Source: CAWCTB01 sp963798275
GTDB lineage: Bacteria; Acidobacteriota; Terriglobia; Terriglobales; Acidobacteriaceae
Reading direction: 5' to 3'
Length of the DNA stretch: 64,000 nucleotides
Assembly: GCA_963798275.1 (NCBI GenBank)
Contig: CAWCTB010000048.1
Coordinates: 18,429-82,428 of the forward strand
The number at the start of each line of letters is the position of its first letter. Positions within the stretch are counted from its first letter, which is position 1. The notes beneath the pieces are model-generated. The model was given only the letters and a program-made list of their open reading frames with translations. It made no database searches and was not told where the DNA came from. Below, piece after piece: positions 17,452 to 27,050 of this stretch. The position numbers were made by a program, and so were the translations under genes.

Positions 17452-20209
17452 ATGGAACGGGTAAAGGCCATATTCGACTACATCAGCGACCTTCAGCCTG
17501 AGGAGCGCGAGAGCGCCCTGAATCAGGTCTGCAGCGAAGACCCGGAACTGCGCGAAAGAATCCAGAAGCTGCTGGACCAGTCGCAAGCCGACACCGTCCC
17601 TCTGCCGCCGCCGGAAGCCACTCCGGGAACCACCCAGCCCATCGAGTTTATCTTTGCGCCGGGTGACTTTATCGCCGAACGCTACCGCGTGATTCGCGCC
17701 ATTGCCAAGGGTGGCATGGGCGAAGTCTACGAGGTGGACGATACCGAACTGGGCAACCACGTCGCGCTCAAGACAATCAACATGAAGTCGGCGGCCCGCC
17801 CGGGTGCGCTCGACATGTTCAAACGCGAAATCTCCATCGCGCGCCAGGTCACCCACCCCAATGTCTGCCGCATCTTCGACCTTGGGCACCATACCCACCC
17901 CGTCCATGGCGAGTTGATTTTTCTCACCATGGAGATGCTGCACGGAGACACTCTGGCGGGCCGCATTCGTAGAAAAGGTCCGATGACCCGCGAGGAGGCG
18001 TTGCCGATCGTGCAACAGATGGTGAGTGCGCTCGCTGCCGCCCACAGCCTGAACATCGTCCATCGCGACTTCAAGAGCGCCAACGTCATCCTCGTCGAGA
18101 CCGGTTCCGGCTCCGGACAAGTGGTGAAGGTCACCGACTTCGGCCTTGCCCGCAGCCTCGACGGCATGGAAACCACCGTCCACGGCGAGGTCTGGGGCAC
18201 CCCTGACTACATGGCGCCCGAGCAGTTTCACGGCCAGTTCAGCTCGGCCACCGACATCTACGCCTTCGGCGTTGTGCTGTACGAGATGTTCTCGGGAAAG
18301 CTGCCGCATCGCAGCAGCACCGGATCGAATCGGCCCGACGGAAAACCTGGGGCAGCTTTCTCGGCGATCCCCGCTGACTGGCGCCCCGTCGTCAAGAAGT
18401 GCATGGCCTTCGAGCCCGAAGATCGCTACGCTTCCGTTGGCGAGGTCTGGGATGCACTCAAGGGCAGGTCTCCGTTCGACGACCATCGGCGACGCCTGCT
18501 TGGTCTGAAACGCTCGACAACCTTCGCGCTGCTCGCCCTGGTGCTGGTCTGCGTCGCCGCTCCTGCTGCGTGGCTGAACCGCGAACGAATCGAACGCCTC
18601 TTCGATCCCCTGCCCGCCCAGAAGCACATTGCCGTGCTTCCCTTCGAAAACATCGGTAACGATGCGGCCAACGCGGCATTCAGCGAGGGCGTAGGTGAAA
18701 CCCTGACCAGCAAGTTGTCGCAGTTAGAGCGGTACCAGAAGTCCTTCTGGGTCGTGCCCTTCAGCGACGCTAAGAACATTCACAGCATTGACGACGCTTA
18801 TCGCAAGCTAAACGCCAATCTCGTGGTGACTGGCAGCATTCAGCAAACCCCCAATGGATGCGACCTGACAGTGAACCTGGTGGATGCCAAGAGCCACCGT
18901 CAGCTCTCATCGCGGGTAGTGACCGCCTCGGTGGGCAACCTCGACATTCTGCAAGGGCGCTTGTGGGAATCGGTCGCGGATATGGTTGATCTGCAGGTCG
19001 AACCCGAAGTGAAGCGCTCCATTGCCGCCGGTGGCACCAAGGAACCAGGTGCCTATCAGTTTTACGAACAAGGCCTCGGCTACCTGGGCCGGTATCGGAC
19101 TGGATAACGTAAACCAGGCCATAGAGATGTTTCAGAAGGCAATCTCAAAGGACGACAAGTATGCTCTGGCCTATGCAGGTCTGGGACACTCTTATCAGGT
19201 AAAATACCTCCTGACCAAGGATCCGCAATGGATTCCCCTTGCCCGCGGGGCGGCGCAGCGTGCCCTGGACCTGGATGACAAACTGCCGCTCGCCCATCTG
19301 GCACTCGGCGAAATCTACCAGCAGACCGGGGATTTCGAACAGGCCCTTTCCCAGTACCACCAGGCGCTGGAGACCGATCCCACAACTGTCACGGCCAGCT
19401 ATCACACTGCAGAAATATACGAAGCGCAAGGCAAACTGAAAGAGGCTGAGGAAGAGTACAAATCAGTCATAGACCGCCGGCCGGGAGACTGGACCGCCTA
19501 CAGCGGCTTGGGTAGATTCTATGACAATCACGGTGAATATCAGAAGGCCGCAAGTCTCTTCCAGACCATGGTAGATCTGCAGCCCGATAATCCCCTCGGC
19601 TACCAAAACCTTGGCGGTGCCTTGTTGCAACTGGGCCATTATGACGAAGCGGTAGCGGTCATGAAGAAAGGCCTGTCCTACAAAGAGAGCCCCACCCTGA
19701 TCTCTAACCTGGGTGCGGCGTATATGTTCATGGGTAAGTATGCCGAAGCAGTACCAGTCATGGAACGCGCGGTGGTCTTGAGTCCCCACGATCACGACCT
19801 ATGGCGCAATCTGGGTGACAGCTATCGCCAAGTGCCAGGCCAGGCGGGTAAAGCTGCAGGTGCCTACCAGAAAGCGTTGGACGCCGCTCAAGAACAGTTG
19901 CAGTTGAACCCTAACGATGCAGAAATACTTAGCGCGGTGTCTCTATACCAAGCTCATCTCGGTCATTCTGCGCAGGCCGAGGAGACTGTAGCAAAAGCCC
20001 TGCGGTTAGCTCCGGCTGACAATGAGATTCTGTTTACTTCGGCTTTGGTGTATGAGATTATTGGCCGCCGCGATAAGGCGCTTGCGGCCATCGAGAAGGC
20101 TTCCCAAAGTGGCTATTCGCTCGCGGTAATCGAGCAGGAGCCGGAGCTGCAAGGGTTGCGCAAAGATGCTCACTATCAGCAGTGGTTGAAGCAGAAAAAG
20201 GCCAGCTAG
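17452..20209 (+). CDS. Membrane Ser/Thr protein kinase with TPR sensor (frame-broken)
   Basis: An N-terminal helical domain (residues about 1-60) precedes a Hanks-type kinase domain starting near residue 78 (GGMGEVYEV glycine loop) with VHRDFKSANV (catalytic loop, near 205), VTDFGLA (near 229) and YMAPEQ. A membrane helix follows near residues 357-377, then a TolB/FlgO-like periplasmic domain (HIAVLPFENIGND onward) and about ten TPR units. The kinase frame runs into a stop at 19107; the TPR part continues in the next frame to 20209. Removing one g near 19086 joins them (YLGRYRLDNVNQAIEM). ATG 17452 fits the family start (MERVKAIFDYI) and has AGGA upstream; a TTG at 17413 is the longer alternative. 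Likely role: membrane signalling through protein-protein contacts of the TPR domain. Confidence 0.88.
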
Positions 20210-20241
20210 TCCCCTGGGAAAAAAATCACATGAGGCAGATC

Positions 20242-20802
20242 ATGAGGAATAGACATTCTGTTCTCGGCATTCTAGGCGCCATTGTGCTGTTTGCATGGGG
20301 TTCTTCTTATGCAGCTCAGCCCGGGAAATGTCCTCTTTCACCGCCGCCGCCGACTTGCACAACTTACTGCGGCAGCGGCTCCGGCTCATGCATCTTTACC
20401 ATCTCACAAATCCCGCCAAGCGGCCCCACGGGACCAGGTACGGCCGTCGTTACCGCTGCGGATGGCGCAACTCCGTATACGGGTTCGACCATCTGCGTGC
20501 AACTCAATGCGTCGGTTTCCTTTCAGACCGATTCTGTGAAGTTCCCGCTATCGCAATTTCTGGTTTCGTTTGGCCTTGGTAATCCTTTCCAGTCAGGCGC
20601 CATCGTCATCACCGGCGGAACTGTGGCAGGAGTTACACCGTCGGGTCCCCACACAGCTCAGAATGCGAATACGTGTTCGGTTTACACCGTCGTCCACCAA
20701 AATCTAAATAGCCCCTCGGGAATAGCCATTCTCGATCCCAAGATCATTATCGGAGGCACGAGTTTGGGCGGCCAATCGGCCGCGAAGAAAAGTTCGAAGT
20801 AA
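20242..20802 (+). CDS. Secreted hypothetical protein
   Basis: The product has a Sec signal peptide (MRNRHSVLGILGAIVLFAWG then SSYAAQ) and a mature part of about 160 residues rich in Gly, Ser, Thr, Pro and Val, with two Cys-containing patches (CPLSPPPPTCTTYC and CIFTI). No known domain is recognised; the composition suggests an extracellular beta protein. ATG 20242 is preferred over ATG 20230 because GAGG (20232-20235) is six bases upstream. It begins 33 bp after the kinase/TPR gene and is probably in the same transcript, which suggests, but does not prove, a link with that receptor. Confidence 0.6.
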   Translation: MRNRHSVLGILGAIVLFAWGSSYAAQPGKCPLSPPPPTCTTYCGSGSGSCIFTISQIPPSGPTGPGTAVVTAADGATPYTGSTICVQLNASVSFQTDSVKFPLSQFLVSFGLGNPFQSGAIVITGGTVAGVTPSGPHTAQNANTCSVYTVVHQNLNSPSGIAILDPKIIIGGTSLGGQSAAKKSSK

Positions 20803-21124
20803 GCTTACAGAAAGACTGGCTCGTGGTGAGCGAAGTCTTGCCGGAGTGAATCATATTCGATTGCAGCTCGCAACGCTGCCGAACCAGCCTGCGCACGATC
20901 GATCCCAGATCATCATGGACAGGGAGCTAAGCTGTTTTTGATCGAAACATTTGCAGTTGCTGTCACGCCTGTGACTTCCGCTGGAGAATTCAGGGGGAGA
21001 CTTTCCGGCTCCCTTTCCGCTCAAAACAGCGACGACGCGTCTCCTGTCCCTACAACTTGCACCGTTCAGGCGGGTTTGCAGGAGCAGACGCCCATCTTTA
21101 GCTCCGTCTCCTCATGGTGATAGG
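20803..21124. other. Intergenic region, no feature recognised
   Basis: These 322 bp hold only short, compositionally unconvincing reading frames. No RNA gene, repeat or clear promoter was found. Confidence 0.5.
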
Positions 21125-21754
21125 ATGGAAAACGTGCAACGGCCCTTATACCTCACCTCTCTCACTGTGGCGGCCTCATTGCTGGCAGTCGCTGTCGCGA
21201 TCGCCATGGCGGGCTGCGGCCAATTCTTCCCGTCAGCCACCACGATCACGAGTCTCCAGATATCTCCCCTCAACTCAGTTACTCAGCCTGGAAAGACGCA
21301 GCAATATACCGCCACCGCAACCTACGGAAACAACACCTCGGGTGACGCAACCAGTCAGGTCACGTGGGCCTCGTCCGCGACCAATATCGCCACCATCAGC
21401 ACCGGCGGCCTTGCCACCGGGGTGTCGCTTGGCACCACGACGATCTCTGCCACAAGCGGCAGCGTGATCGCAAACACCACTCTGACGATCAGCAACAAAA
21501 CGGTCACCAGCCTGACCGTGGCTCCGGCCACGATCAGCTTGATTTCCGGCCAGACTCAACAGCTCTCGGCTACCGCCACGTACTCCGACTCAACCACCAG
21601 TGACGTGACCGCTTCCGCCACCTGGACTTCCAACGCCACCGCTGTAGCAACCGTCACGACTTCGGGTCTCGTTACGGCTGTGTCCACGGGCACCGCAACC
21701 ATCTCCGCCGTCTATGGCGGGCAGACGGGAGTCTCGACCGTGACCGTGCAATAG
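21125..21754 (+). CDS. Lipoprotein with two bacterial Ig-like (BIG2) domains
   Basis: The 209-residue product starts with a signal peptide ending in a lipobox (IAMAGC, Cys near residue 31), so it is probably a lipid-anchored surface or periplasmic protein. It then has two tandem BIG2-like beta domains of about 80 residues. Each opens with a SLxISP/SLTVAPATIS strand and the QQYTATATY / QQLSATATY pattern, and ends with the GLATGVSLGTTTISAT / GLVTAVSTGTATISAV strand. Such domains mediate adhesion or structural contacts. A strong intrinsic terminator follows at 21800-21830. Thr/Ser content is very high, as usual for these domains. Confidence 0.85.
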   Translation: MENVQRPLYLTSLTVAASLLAVAVAIAMAGCGQFFPSATTITSLQISPLNSVTQPGKTQQYTATATYGNNTSGDATSQVTWASSATNIATISTGGLATGVSLGTTTISATSGSVIANTTLTISNKTVTSLTVAPATISLISGQTQQLSATATYSDSTTSDVTASATWTSNATAVATVTTSGLVTAVSTGTATISAVYGGQTGVSTVTVQ

Positions 21755-21799
21755 GTTTCCTCACCGTTGTCTCGCCTGGCTTTTCGGAAACCCCTCCGC

Positions 21800-21830
21800 G
21801 GCTGCCCTTTGAATGGGCAGCCTTCTTCTT
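21800..21830 (+). terminator. Rho-independent terminator after the Ig-like lipoprotein
   Basis: A perfect 8 bp stem GGCTGCCC/GGGCAGCC (21800-21807 and 21815-21822) with a 7-base loop is followed by TTCTTCTT. Confidence 0.8.
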
Positions 21831-21959
21831 GCCCGCGATTGTCAGCACAGGAAAGTCACCTGGTCCACTAACCCCTCAATCAGGCAATCCAGCGTCAGTC
21901 CCGGCGCGTAAACCTTGTGCGCGGTAATTAACCCAACTACGACAGAGGTGAGGAAAGAG

Positions 21960-22511
21960 ATGAAGAAGAAATTCCTGGTAGTACTATTTGCGGCGACGGT
22001 CGCCATGTCAGCGGTGGCAGCTTCGGGTGACAAGGATCCGATGGTCGGCGGCGCGCCCATGTATCCCACCAAGAACATCGTCGAAAACGCGTCAAGCGCC
22101 AAGAACTTGACTACTCTGGTCGCTGCCGTCAAGGCAGCCGGCCTGGTGGACACGCTCGAAAGCCCTGGGCCGTTCACCGTATTCGCCCCCACCAACGATG
22201 CTTTCAACAAGCTTCCTGCGGGCACTGTGAATACGCTTCTCAAACCTGAAAACAAGGAGATGCTGACCAAAGTGCTCACCTACCACGTCATGGCGGGGAA
22301 GGTGACGGCGTCCGACCTGATTCAGAAGATCAAAGCCGGCGGCGGCAAGGCCACCCTGAAGACCGTGAACGGCGAGACGCTGACCGCTTCCCTCGCGGGA
22401 AATAGCGTTGTCCTGACGGACGAAAAGGGCGGCACGTCAACCGTGACCACGCCCAATGTCTACCAGTCCAACGGGGTCGTTCACGTCATCGACGCCGTTC
22501 TCCTGCCCTGA
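21960..22511 (+). CDS. Secreted fasciclin (FAS1) domain protein
   Basis: The product has a Sec signal peptide (MKKKFLVVLFAATVAMSAVA) followed by one complete FAS1 domain of about 140 residues: NLTTLVAAVKAAGLVDTLES, the H1 box GPFTVFAPTNDAFNKLP, the KVLTYHVMAGKV strand and the H2 box NGVVHVIDAVLLP. FAS1 proteins are extracellular adhesion modules. The ATG at 21960 is chosen because AGGAAAGAG lies immediately upstream and the signal peptide begins there; longer in-frame extensions add nothing. A strong terminator follows, so this is a monocistronic gene. Confidence 0.92.
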   Translation: MKKKFLVVLFAATVAMSAVAASGDKDPMVGGAPMYPTKNIVENASSAKNLTTLVAAVKAAGLVDTLESPGPFTVFAPTNDAFNKLPAGTVNTLLKPENKEMLTKVLTYHVMAGKVTASDLIQKIKAGGGKATLKTVNGETLTASLAGNSVVLTDEKGGTSTVTTPNVYQSNGVVHVIDAVLLP

Positions 22512-22534
22512 TCTGACACGTTCGGCAATCCCTG

Positions 22535-22573
22535 GCGGAGCACGGGGCAGTGTGCTCCGCTGGTTTTATTTTT
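22535..22573 (+). terminator. Rho-independent terminator after fasciclin gene
   Basis: A perfect 9 bp stem GCGGAGCAC/GTGCTCCGC (22535-22543 and 22552-22560) with an 8-base loop is followed by TGGTTTTATTTTT. Confidence 0.9.
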
Positions 22574-22753
22574 GTGGCCGAAGCAGGGTGACGACTGCAT
22601 TCTGTCTCATTTATGTCTTAACTTTCCGGAACAGAACAGAATAGAACGACGCTTTCGAAATTCATTATCGTGGACGTTGCACTTTCGCCGCCGCGTCCGA
22701 TATCCTCGAACTTCGACTCTGAAATCAGATCGATCATTGAGGGTTTCGACAGG

Positions 22754-24462
22754 ATGCGGCTGCACCCTTCCGAGCTTCCAGCTTTCACCGGCAACCTTTT
22801 CTTCGCCAACGCAGACTCGACCCGTAGCACTCTCTTCCTGGTGGGTGTCCTGCTGGTCCTCGGCTTCTCCGGCTGCGGCAGCTCGCAACCGGCCGTCACC
22901 GGCAACAGCAACAGCGACAGCAATGTAACTGTCAGTCAGGTCCGCGTCGGAACGACCGCTGTAACCACATGGCACAACGACAATCAGCGGACTGGTGTTA
23001 ACTCCGACCGAGACGAGCCTCACCACCGCCAACGTGAATTCGTCGACCTTTGGCAAGATCGGCACCCTGCCCGTCCAGGGATTCCCCATGGCGCAACCGT
23101 TATACGTGCCCAATGTCAGTATGGGATCCAATGCCCTCCACAACGCACTCTTCGTCGCCACCGAGCACGACCAGGTGTATGCCTTCGACGTGGACAGCCA
23201 GAAACTCCTCTGGCACACGGATTTCCTCGGCGCCTCAGGCAATGTCACCACAATTCCCTATCAGGACGTTAACTGTGATGACCTTCTTTACGAGATAGGA
23301 ATCACCGGCACACCGGTCATCGATAGGGTAACGAATTCCATGTACCTGGTGGCACGCACCAAGGAAGTCACCAATGGCCAGGTTCAATACGTGCAACGCC
23401 TGCATTCGCTGGACCTGGCAACCGGATTGGATAAAACAACGCCGCTGGTGATCACTTCCCCGCCCCCGGACACGCTTGGAAACGTGGGCTCTACCCCCTT
23501 CGATCCGCTTTTAAATAATCAGCGTTCTGCCCTGCTGCTAGCGGGTGGGCAGGTATTTGTGGCTTGGGCGTCCCATTGCGACTATGGCGGCTACCACGGC
23601 TGGCTGATGTCGTTCGACAAATCGACCCTGCAGCCCACCGGATATTGGAGTCCGTCTCCGGTGGCCGGTGGTGGCGGCATCTGGATGGGAGCGGGAGGCC
23701 CGCCGTCGACGCTAATGGAAAGATCTATTTGTGCGTCGGAAATGCGTTTGGCGCGATAATCGGCGGTTACAACTATCCGGAATCGGCCGTTCGACTCAAT
23801 TGGCAATCCGCTTCAGGTCTGACTCCGGAGGACTCGTTCACCCCCTACAACTACGAGGACCTCGACGCCGTCGACCTGGACTTTGGTTCAAATGCAGCAC
23901 CTTGCTGCCGGACCAGCCGGGTACTGCTCATCCCCATCTCCTGCTCGTCGGCGGAAAGCAAGGAGTGGCTTACCTGATTGACCGGGACAAGATGGGCGGA
24001 TGGCAGCAAAACAACGACAGCCAGGCCGTACAGACTTTCAGTGTAGGCGGTAAGTTGTTTGGGTCCTTCGGATTCTGGAACAACCACGTTTATGTCGCGG
24101 CGTCGAACGATAGCTTGCGATCGTTCCCCTATGATCCGGTCGCGCAGCAAGTGGAGACTGTCGCCTCCTCCGCCACGGCCCTGGTGACAGATTTTCGCGG
24201 AGCGACGCCGGCCATCACCTCTAACGGCAACGGCGAAGGGATTGTCTGGATACTGAATCCTGATGTATCCCTGGGCTACACTTGGGTGCTGCACGCGTAC
24301 GACGCCACCGACTTGACCAAGGAGTTGTACAACTCCGAAATGCTCCCCACCCGTGACCGGGCGGGGCTTTGGCTCAAGTTCATTACTCCCACCGTGGCCG
24401 ACGGAATGGTGTTCGTCGGTGCTCAGAACGAGATCGATGTATACGGGTTGCTGCAGAATTGA
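22754..24462 (+). CDS. Beta-propeller (PQQ/quinoprotein-like) lipoprotein, frame-broken
   Basis: The reconstructed product has a signal peptide with a lipobox (LGFSGC) and then a long beta-propeller-like region with repeated blocks such as ALFVATEHDQVYAFDVDSQK, TPVIDRVTNSMYLVARTKEV and NHVYVAASNDSLRSFPYDP, resembling PQQ-repeat proteins. Three frame changes are needed: near 23006 (one extra base), near 23700 (one missing base in a ggccc run; PAVDANGKIYLCVGNAFG continues) and near 23896 (one missing base; STLLPDQPGTAHPHLLLVGG continues). ATG 22754 is preferred, with GAGGG about ten bases upstream. No PQQ-dehydrogenase catalytic residues are evident, so a binding or structural role at the cell surface is more likely than enzymatic activity. 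Confidence 0.75.
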
Positions 24463-24886
24463 CCGAGAGTCGTAATTAACCTCGATTTTGCTGACTCCGG
24501 GGATGCTAAGGCTTTTTTCCCCAACCAGTTAGCGTTCCTGCTACCATTTCTGCTCACCTTCTTGATCCGTAAGCGTCTCATATACAAGGGATTAGTTCTA
24601 TGGCACGGTTGGACCACTCACTATGCTACTTTCGGGGTATTTGTTTTTCCCTTGGATTTGCGCAAGATGGGGGGTAATATGAGCAGTTTTCAGGTGCCTC
24701 GAATCTTTTTTCCAGAAGAATGTCCCCCGGAGAAGCGCCTCGGGTTCGGGTCTCCTGAATCACTCGGGCAGCACAAAGAATCCAATCAGATAGAAGCAAG
24801 TTAATTTAGCTGACCCGAGCAGGACAACACTTTGACGTCATCCGTCATACACAATCTCACACCCGAAGGCAGGGCATAACTCAAAC
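24463..24886. other. Intergenic region, no gene recognised
   Basis: This 424 bp stretch is more AT-rich than its surroundings. An 80-codon frame at 24562-24804 has no ribosome site and no recognisable features. The promoter of the small gene at 24887 presumably lies here, but I could not place it. Confidence 0.45.
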
Positions 24887-25114
24887 ATGGCAAAGCGACG
24901 CGGCAATCCTAACTGGGGCAAGCCGGAACCGATCGGACCGGTTGTGCCCACTATCACCGAATTCGAGCAGGTCGTGAAGGAGTTCAAGCTCCAACCCGAC
25001 CAGTACATCCGCTCGACTCGTCTGCGCGAGTGGGCTCGCAAGAACAAGAACTCGAAGTACATTCCTGAGCCTCTTCTGGAAGCTTGGGGTTTCGAGATCG
25101 AGTCGACTCTGTAA
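24887..25114 (+). CDS. Small conserved protein of unknown function
   Basis: The product is a 75-residue protein, very basic at the N-terminus (MAKRRGNPNWGKPEP), with a predicted helical body (TITEFEQVVKEFKL, STRLREWARKNKN) and an acidic C-terminus (AWGFEIESTL). It is soluble, without cysteines. The basic tail plus helices could bind nucleic acid, but this is speculation. It stands alone and is followed by a strong terminator at 25139, which suggests a discrete, possibly well-expressed transcript. I recall similar short proteins in acidobacterial genomes but cannot attach a function. Confidence 0.7.
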   Translation: MAKRRGNPNWGKPEPIGPVVPTITEFEQVVKEFKLQPDQYIRSTRLREWARKNKNSKYIPEPLLEAWGFEIESTL

Positions 25115-25138
25115 GCTTCGCCTGCAGAAATCCACCCC

Positions 25139-25163
25139 GGGCCGCCTGAGTGCGGCCCTTTTC
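25139..25163 (+). terminator. Rho-independent terminator
   Basis: A 7 bp stem GGGCCGC/GCGGCCC (25139-25145 and 25152-25158) with a 6-base loop is followed by TTTTCTGTT, 25 bp after the small gene at 24887-25114. Confidence 0.85.
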
Positions 25164-25215
25164 TGTTGTCTTTTGCAACGCGTTGTATTCTGCAACATCA
25201 ACGGAATCGTTCTCC

Positions 25216-25614
25216 ATGCCAAAGTTCGACAAACACATCTTCGTCTGCACGAATCAACGGCCCGAAGGCCATCCCCGCGGCTGTTGCGACCCTGCGGCGA
25301 CAGCGGACCTCCATCGCGAATTCAAAGTTAAACTTGTAAAACGCGGTCTCAAGAACTTGGTACGGGTGAACAAGTCGGGTTGCCTCGACCAATGCGAGCA
25401 TGGGCCCACGGTCGTCATCTATCCCGAGGCCGTGTGGTACGGCAATGTCACTGCCGACGATATCGACGAGATCATCGATATCCACATTGTCAACGACGGG
25501 CGGGTCGCTCGCCTGCAGATCGCCGACGCATGTCTGAACGCACACGCCTGCGCGCACAGGCCGCGGCAATGTTCTGATTCCCTGGCCCCGCTGAGACATA
25601 ATCTCGAATCATGA
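25216..25614 (+). CDS. Thioredoxin-like (2Fe-2S) ferredoxin
   Basis: The product is about 132 residues with the thioredoxin-like ferredoxin fold: a first strand KHIFVCTNQRPEG with a Cys, then GCC, and the second pair in NKSGCLDQCEHGPTVVIYPE, the four-Cys pattern that binds a [2Fe-2S] cluster. The ...VWYGNVTADDIDEIIDIHIV segment is the usual C-terminal helix. Such proteins shuttle electrons in the cytoplasm. The ATG at 25216 starts right before the domain; longer in-frame starts run through the terminator. The stop overlaps the ATG of the DUF4126 gene by four bases (25611-25614). Confidence 0.88.
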   Translation: MPKFDKHIFVCTNQRPEGHPRGCCDPAATADLHREFKVKLVKRGLKNLVRVNKSGCLDQCEHGPTVVIYPEAVWYGNVTADDIDEIIDIHIVNDGRVARLQIADACLNAHACAHRPRQCSDSLAPLRHNLES

Positions 25615-26204
25615 CGTTGAACTCCGACCAGACCGTGGCCATGATCACCGGCACCAGCTTTGCGGCCGGACTCAACGTCTACGCCACGGTGGGCACCCTG
25701 GGACTCCTGTCGCGTTTCGGCATCATTCACTTGCCGCCTGCCTTGGACTTGCTGCAGTCGTGGTGGATCATCGCGGCCTCTCTGGCTCTTTTTGCGATCG
25801 AGTTCTTCGCCGACAAGGTTCCAGCCTTCGACTTGGTGTGGAATGCGCTGCATACCTTCGTGCGCGTCCCAATTGCCGCCTATGTGGCCTATGCAGCAAG
25901 TTCGCAGCTTTCGCCGAAAGTCCAGCTGCTTTCGACGCTAATGGGAGCTGCCATTGCGTTCGCTGCCCACGGTGGAAAGACGGCACTGCGCGCGGCCGTT
26001 ACTCCCTCCCCCGAACCGCTCTCTAACATGGCGTTGAGCTTTGCCGAAGACGTTGGCGCGATCACGCTGACTTGGGTTGCCGTCCAACACCCGTACCTCG
26101 CCGCAGCAGTCGTGGCTGCTCTGCTCATCCTCATCGTCTTCTTACTTCGTTGGGTGGTGCGTTCCTTGCGAAGCCTTTTCCAGCGAGCTGCTGCCGTGCT
26201 GTAG
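25611..26204 (+). CDS. DUF4126 integral membrane protein
   Basis: The 197-residue product has four to five hydrophobic segments and the DUF4126 features ITGTSFAAGLNVYATV near the start, FAIEFFADKVPAFDLVWNAL in the middle and AHGGKTALRAAVTPSPEPLS followed by a final membrane hairpin (TWVAVQHPYLAAAVVAALL). The function of the family is not known. It is translationally coupled to the upstream ferredoxin by a 4 bp overlap, which suggests a shared role, perhaps redox-linked, but this is inference. Start ATG 25611. Confidence 0.85.
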   Translation: MTLNSDQTVAMITGTSFAAGLNVYATVGTLGLLSRFGIIHLPPALDLLQSWWIIAASLALFAIEFFADKVPAFDLVWNALHTFVRVPIAAYVAYAASSQLSPKVQLLSTLMGAAIAFAAHGGKTALRAAVTPSPEPLSNMALSFAEDVGAITLTWVAVQHPYLAAAVVAALLILIVFLLRWVVRSLRSLFQRAAAVL

Positions 26205-26300
26205 AACGGCTGAGCGTCGACGCCGATGGTTGCGCCCGCCACTTTCCTGCGCTTAAGGACAACCTTGACCCACGCACGGCCACATGCGATAGTAAGCATG

Positions 26301-26333
26301 TTGTAACCCGATTGTAATATCTGTAATTGTCAC
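26301..26333 (+). promoter_or_regulatory. Pho-box-like direct repeat upstream of phosphate genes
   Basis: Two 7 bp direct repeats, TTGTAAC (26301-26307) and TTGTAAT (26312-26318), are separated by four bases, the spacing of a PhoB box. A third, degenerate copy (CTGTAAT, then TGTCAC) follows in an AT-rich stretch. It lies 48-80 bp before the DUF47-PiT phosphate operon, so phosphate-responsive control is a reasonable inference. Confidence 0.45.
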
Positions 26334-26380
26334 AAATAATTAGACTTATCGAGCACTAGCCTCCAACCGGGGCTCTCTTC

Positions 26381-27001
26381 ATGCCACGCCTCATCCCGCG
26401 TCAAACGAAGTTCTTCGACATGTTTGTCGAAATCGCGACCAATGTGGTCGCCGGCGCTCAAGTCCTTTCTGACCTGCTGCACAATTGGGACTATGACCGC
26501 TTGCCCGACGCGGTGCGCAAGATCAAATCGATCGAGCATCGGGGCGACGAAATGACGCACCAGCTCCTCATCAAGCTCAACCAGACATTCATCACGCCGT
26601 TCGATCGCGAGGACATCCACCTGCTGGCCTCCTCGCTCGACGATGTGCTCGACTTCGTCAACGCTGCCGGCGACCGTTTGCTCACGTATAAGATCACTCA
26701 ACCCTCTCCTTCCGCCAAGGTATTGGCCGACATCATCGTCAAACAGTCCGAAGAACTTACCAAAGCGGTATCTCTGCTGGGGAAGAACGGTTCGGTTCTC
26801 AATCACTGTGTCGAGGTGAACCGTCTGGAAAACGAGGCTGACCAGGTAAGCCGCGAAGCCATCGGCCGCCTCTTTGAAGGCGGATTCGACGCTATAACCC
26901 TGATCAAGCTGAAAGAGCTGCTTGAGATTCTGGAAGTGGCCACCGACAAGGCCGAAGATGTCGCTGACGTTCTCGAGACGGTCGTACTGAAGAACGCTTG
27001 A
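26381..27001 (+). CDS. DUF47 family (PhoU-like) phosphate transport accessory protein
   Basis: The 206-residue all-helical protein shows the DUF47 pattern: KFFDMFVEIATNVVAGAQVL, then IKSIEHRGDEMTHQLLIKLN, QTFITPFDREDIHLLASSLD, and VNRLENEADQVSREAIGRLF with acidic residues that bind metals in PhoU-like folds. DUF47 proteins are almost always encoded next to PiT transporters and are thought to modulate them. Here the pit gene follows 49 bp downstream on the same strand, and a Pho-box-like site lies upstream. Start ATG 26381; length normal. Confidence 0.92.
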   Translation: MPRLIPRQTKFFDMFVEIATNVVAGAQVLSDLLHNWDYDRLPDAVRKIKSIEHRGDEMTHQLLIKLNQTFITPFDREDIHLLASSLDDVLDFVNAAGDRLLTYKITQPSPSAKVLADIIVKQSEELTKAVSLLGKNGSVLNHCVEVNRLENEADQVSREAIGRLFEGGFDAITLIKLKELLEILEVATDKAEDVADVLETVVLKNA

Positions 27002-27050
27002 GAGTCCGACGCGTGCGTAGCCCAACTCACAACTCCCGGAGCGCAGAGCC

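Noticed and set aside
17335..18627. 430-codon minus-strand frame across the kinase gene
   Set aside because: Antisense of an unmistakable kinase domain; His/Gly/Arg-rich with no motif.
19050..19110. Programmed frameshift joining kinase and TPR parts
   Set aside because: No slippery heptamer or downstream pseudoknot is evident, and similar breaks occur in many unrelated genes, so sequencing error is simpler.
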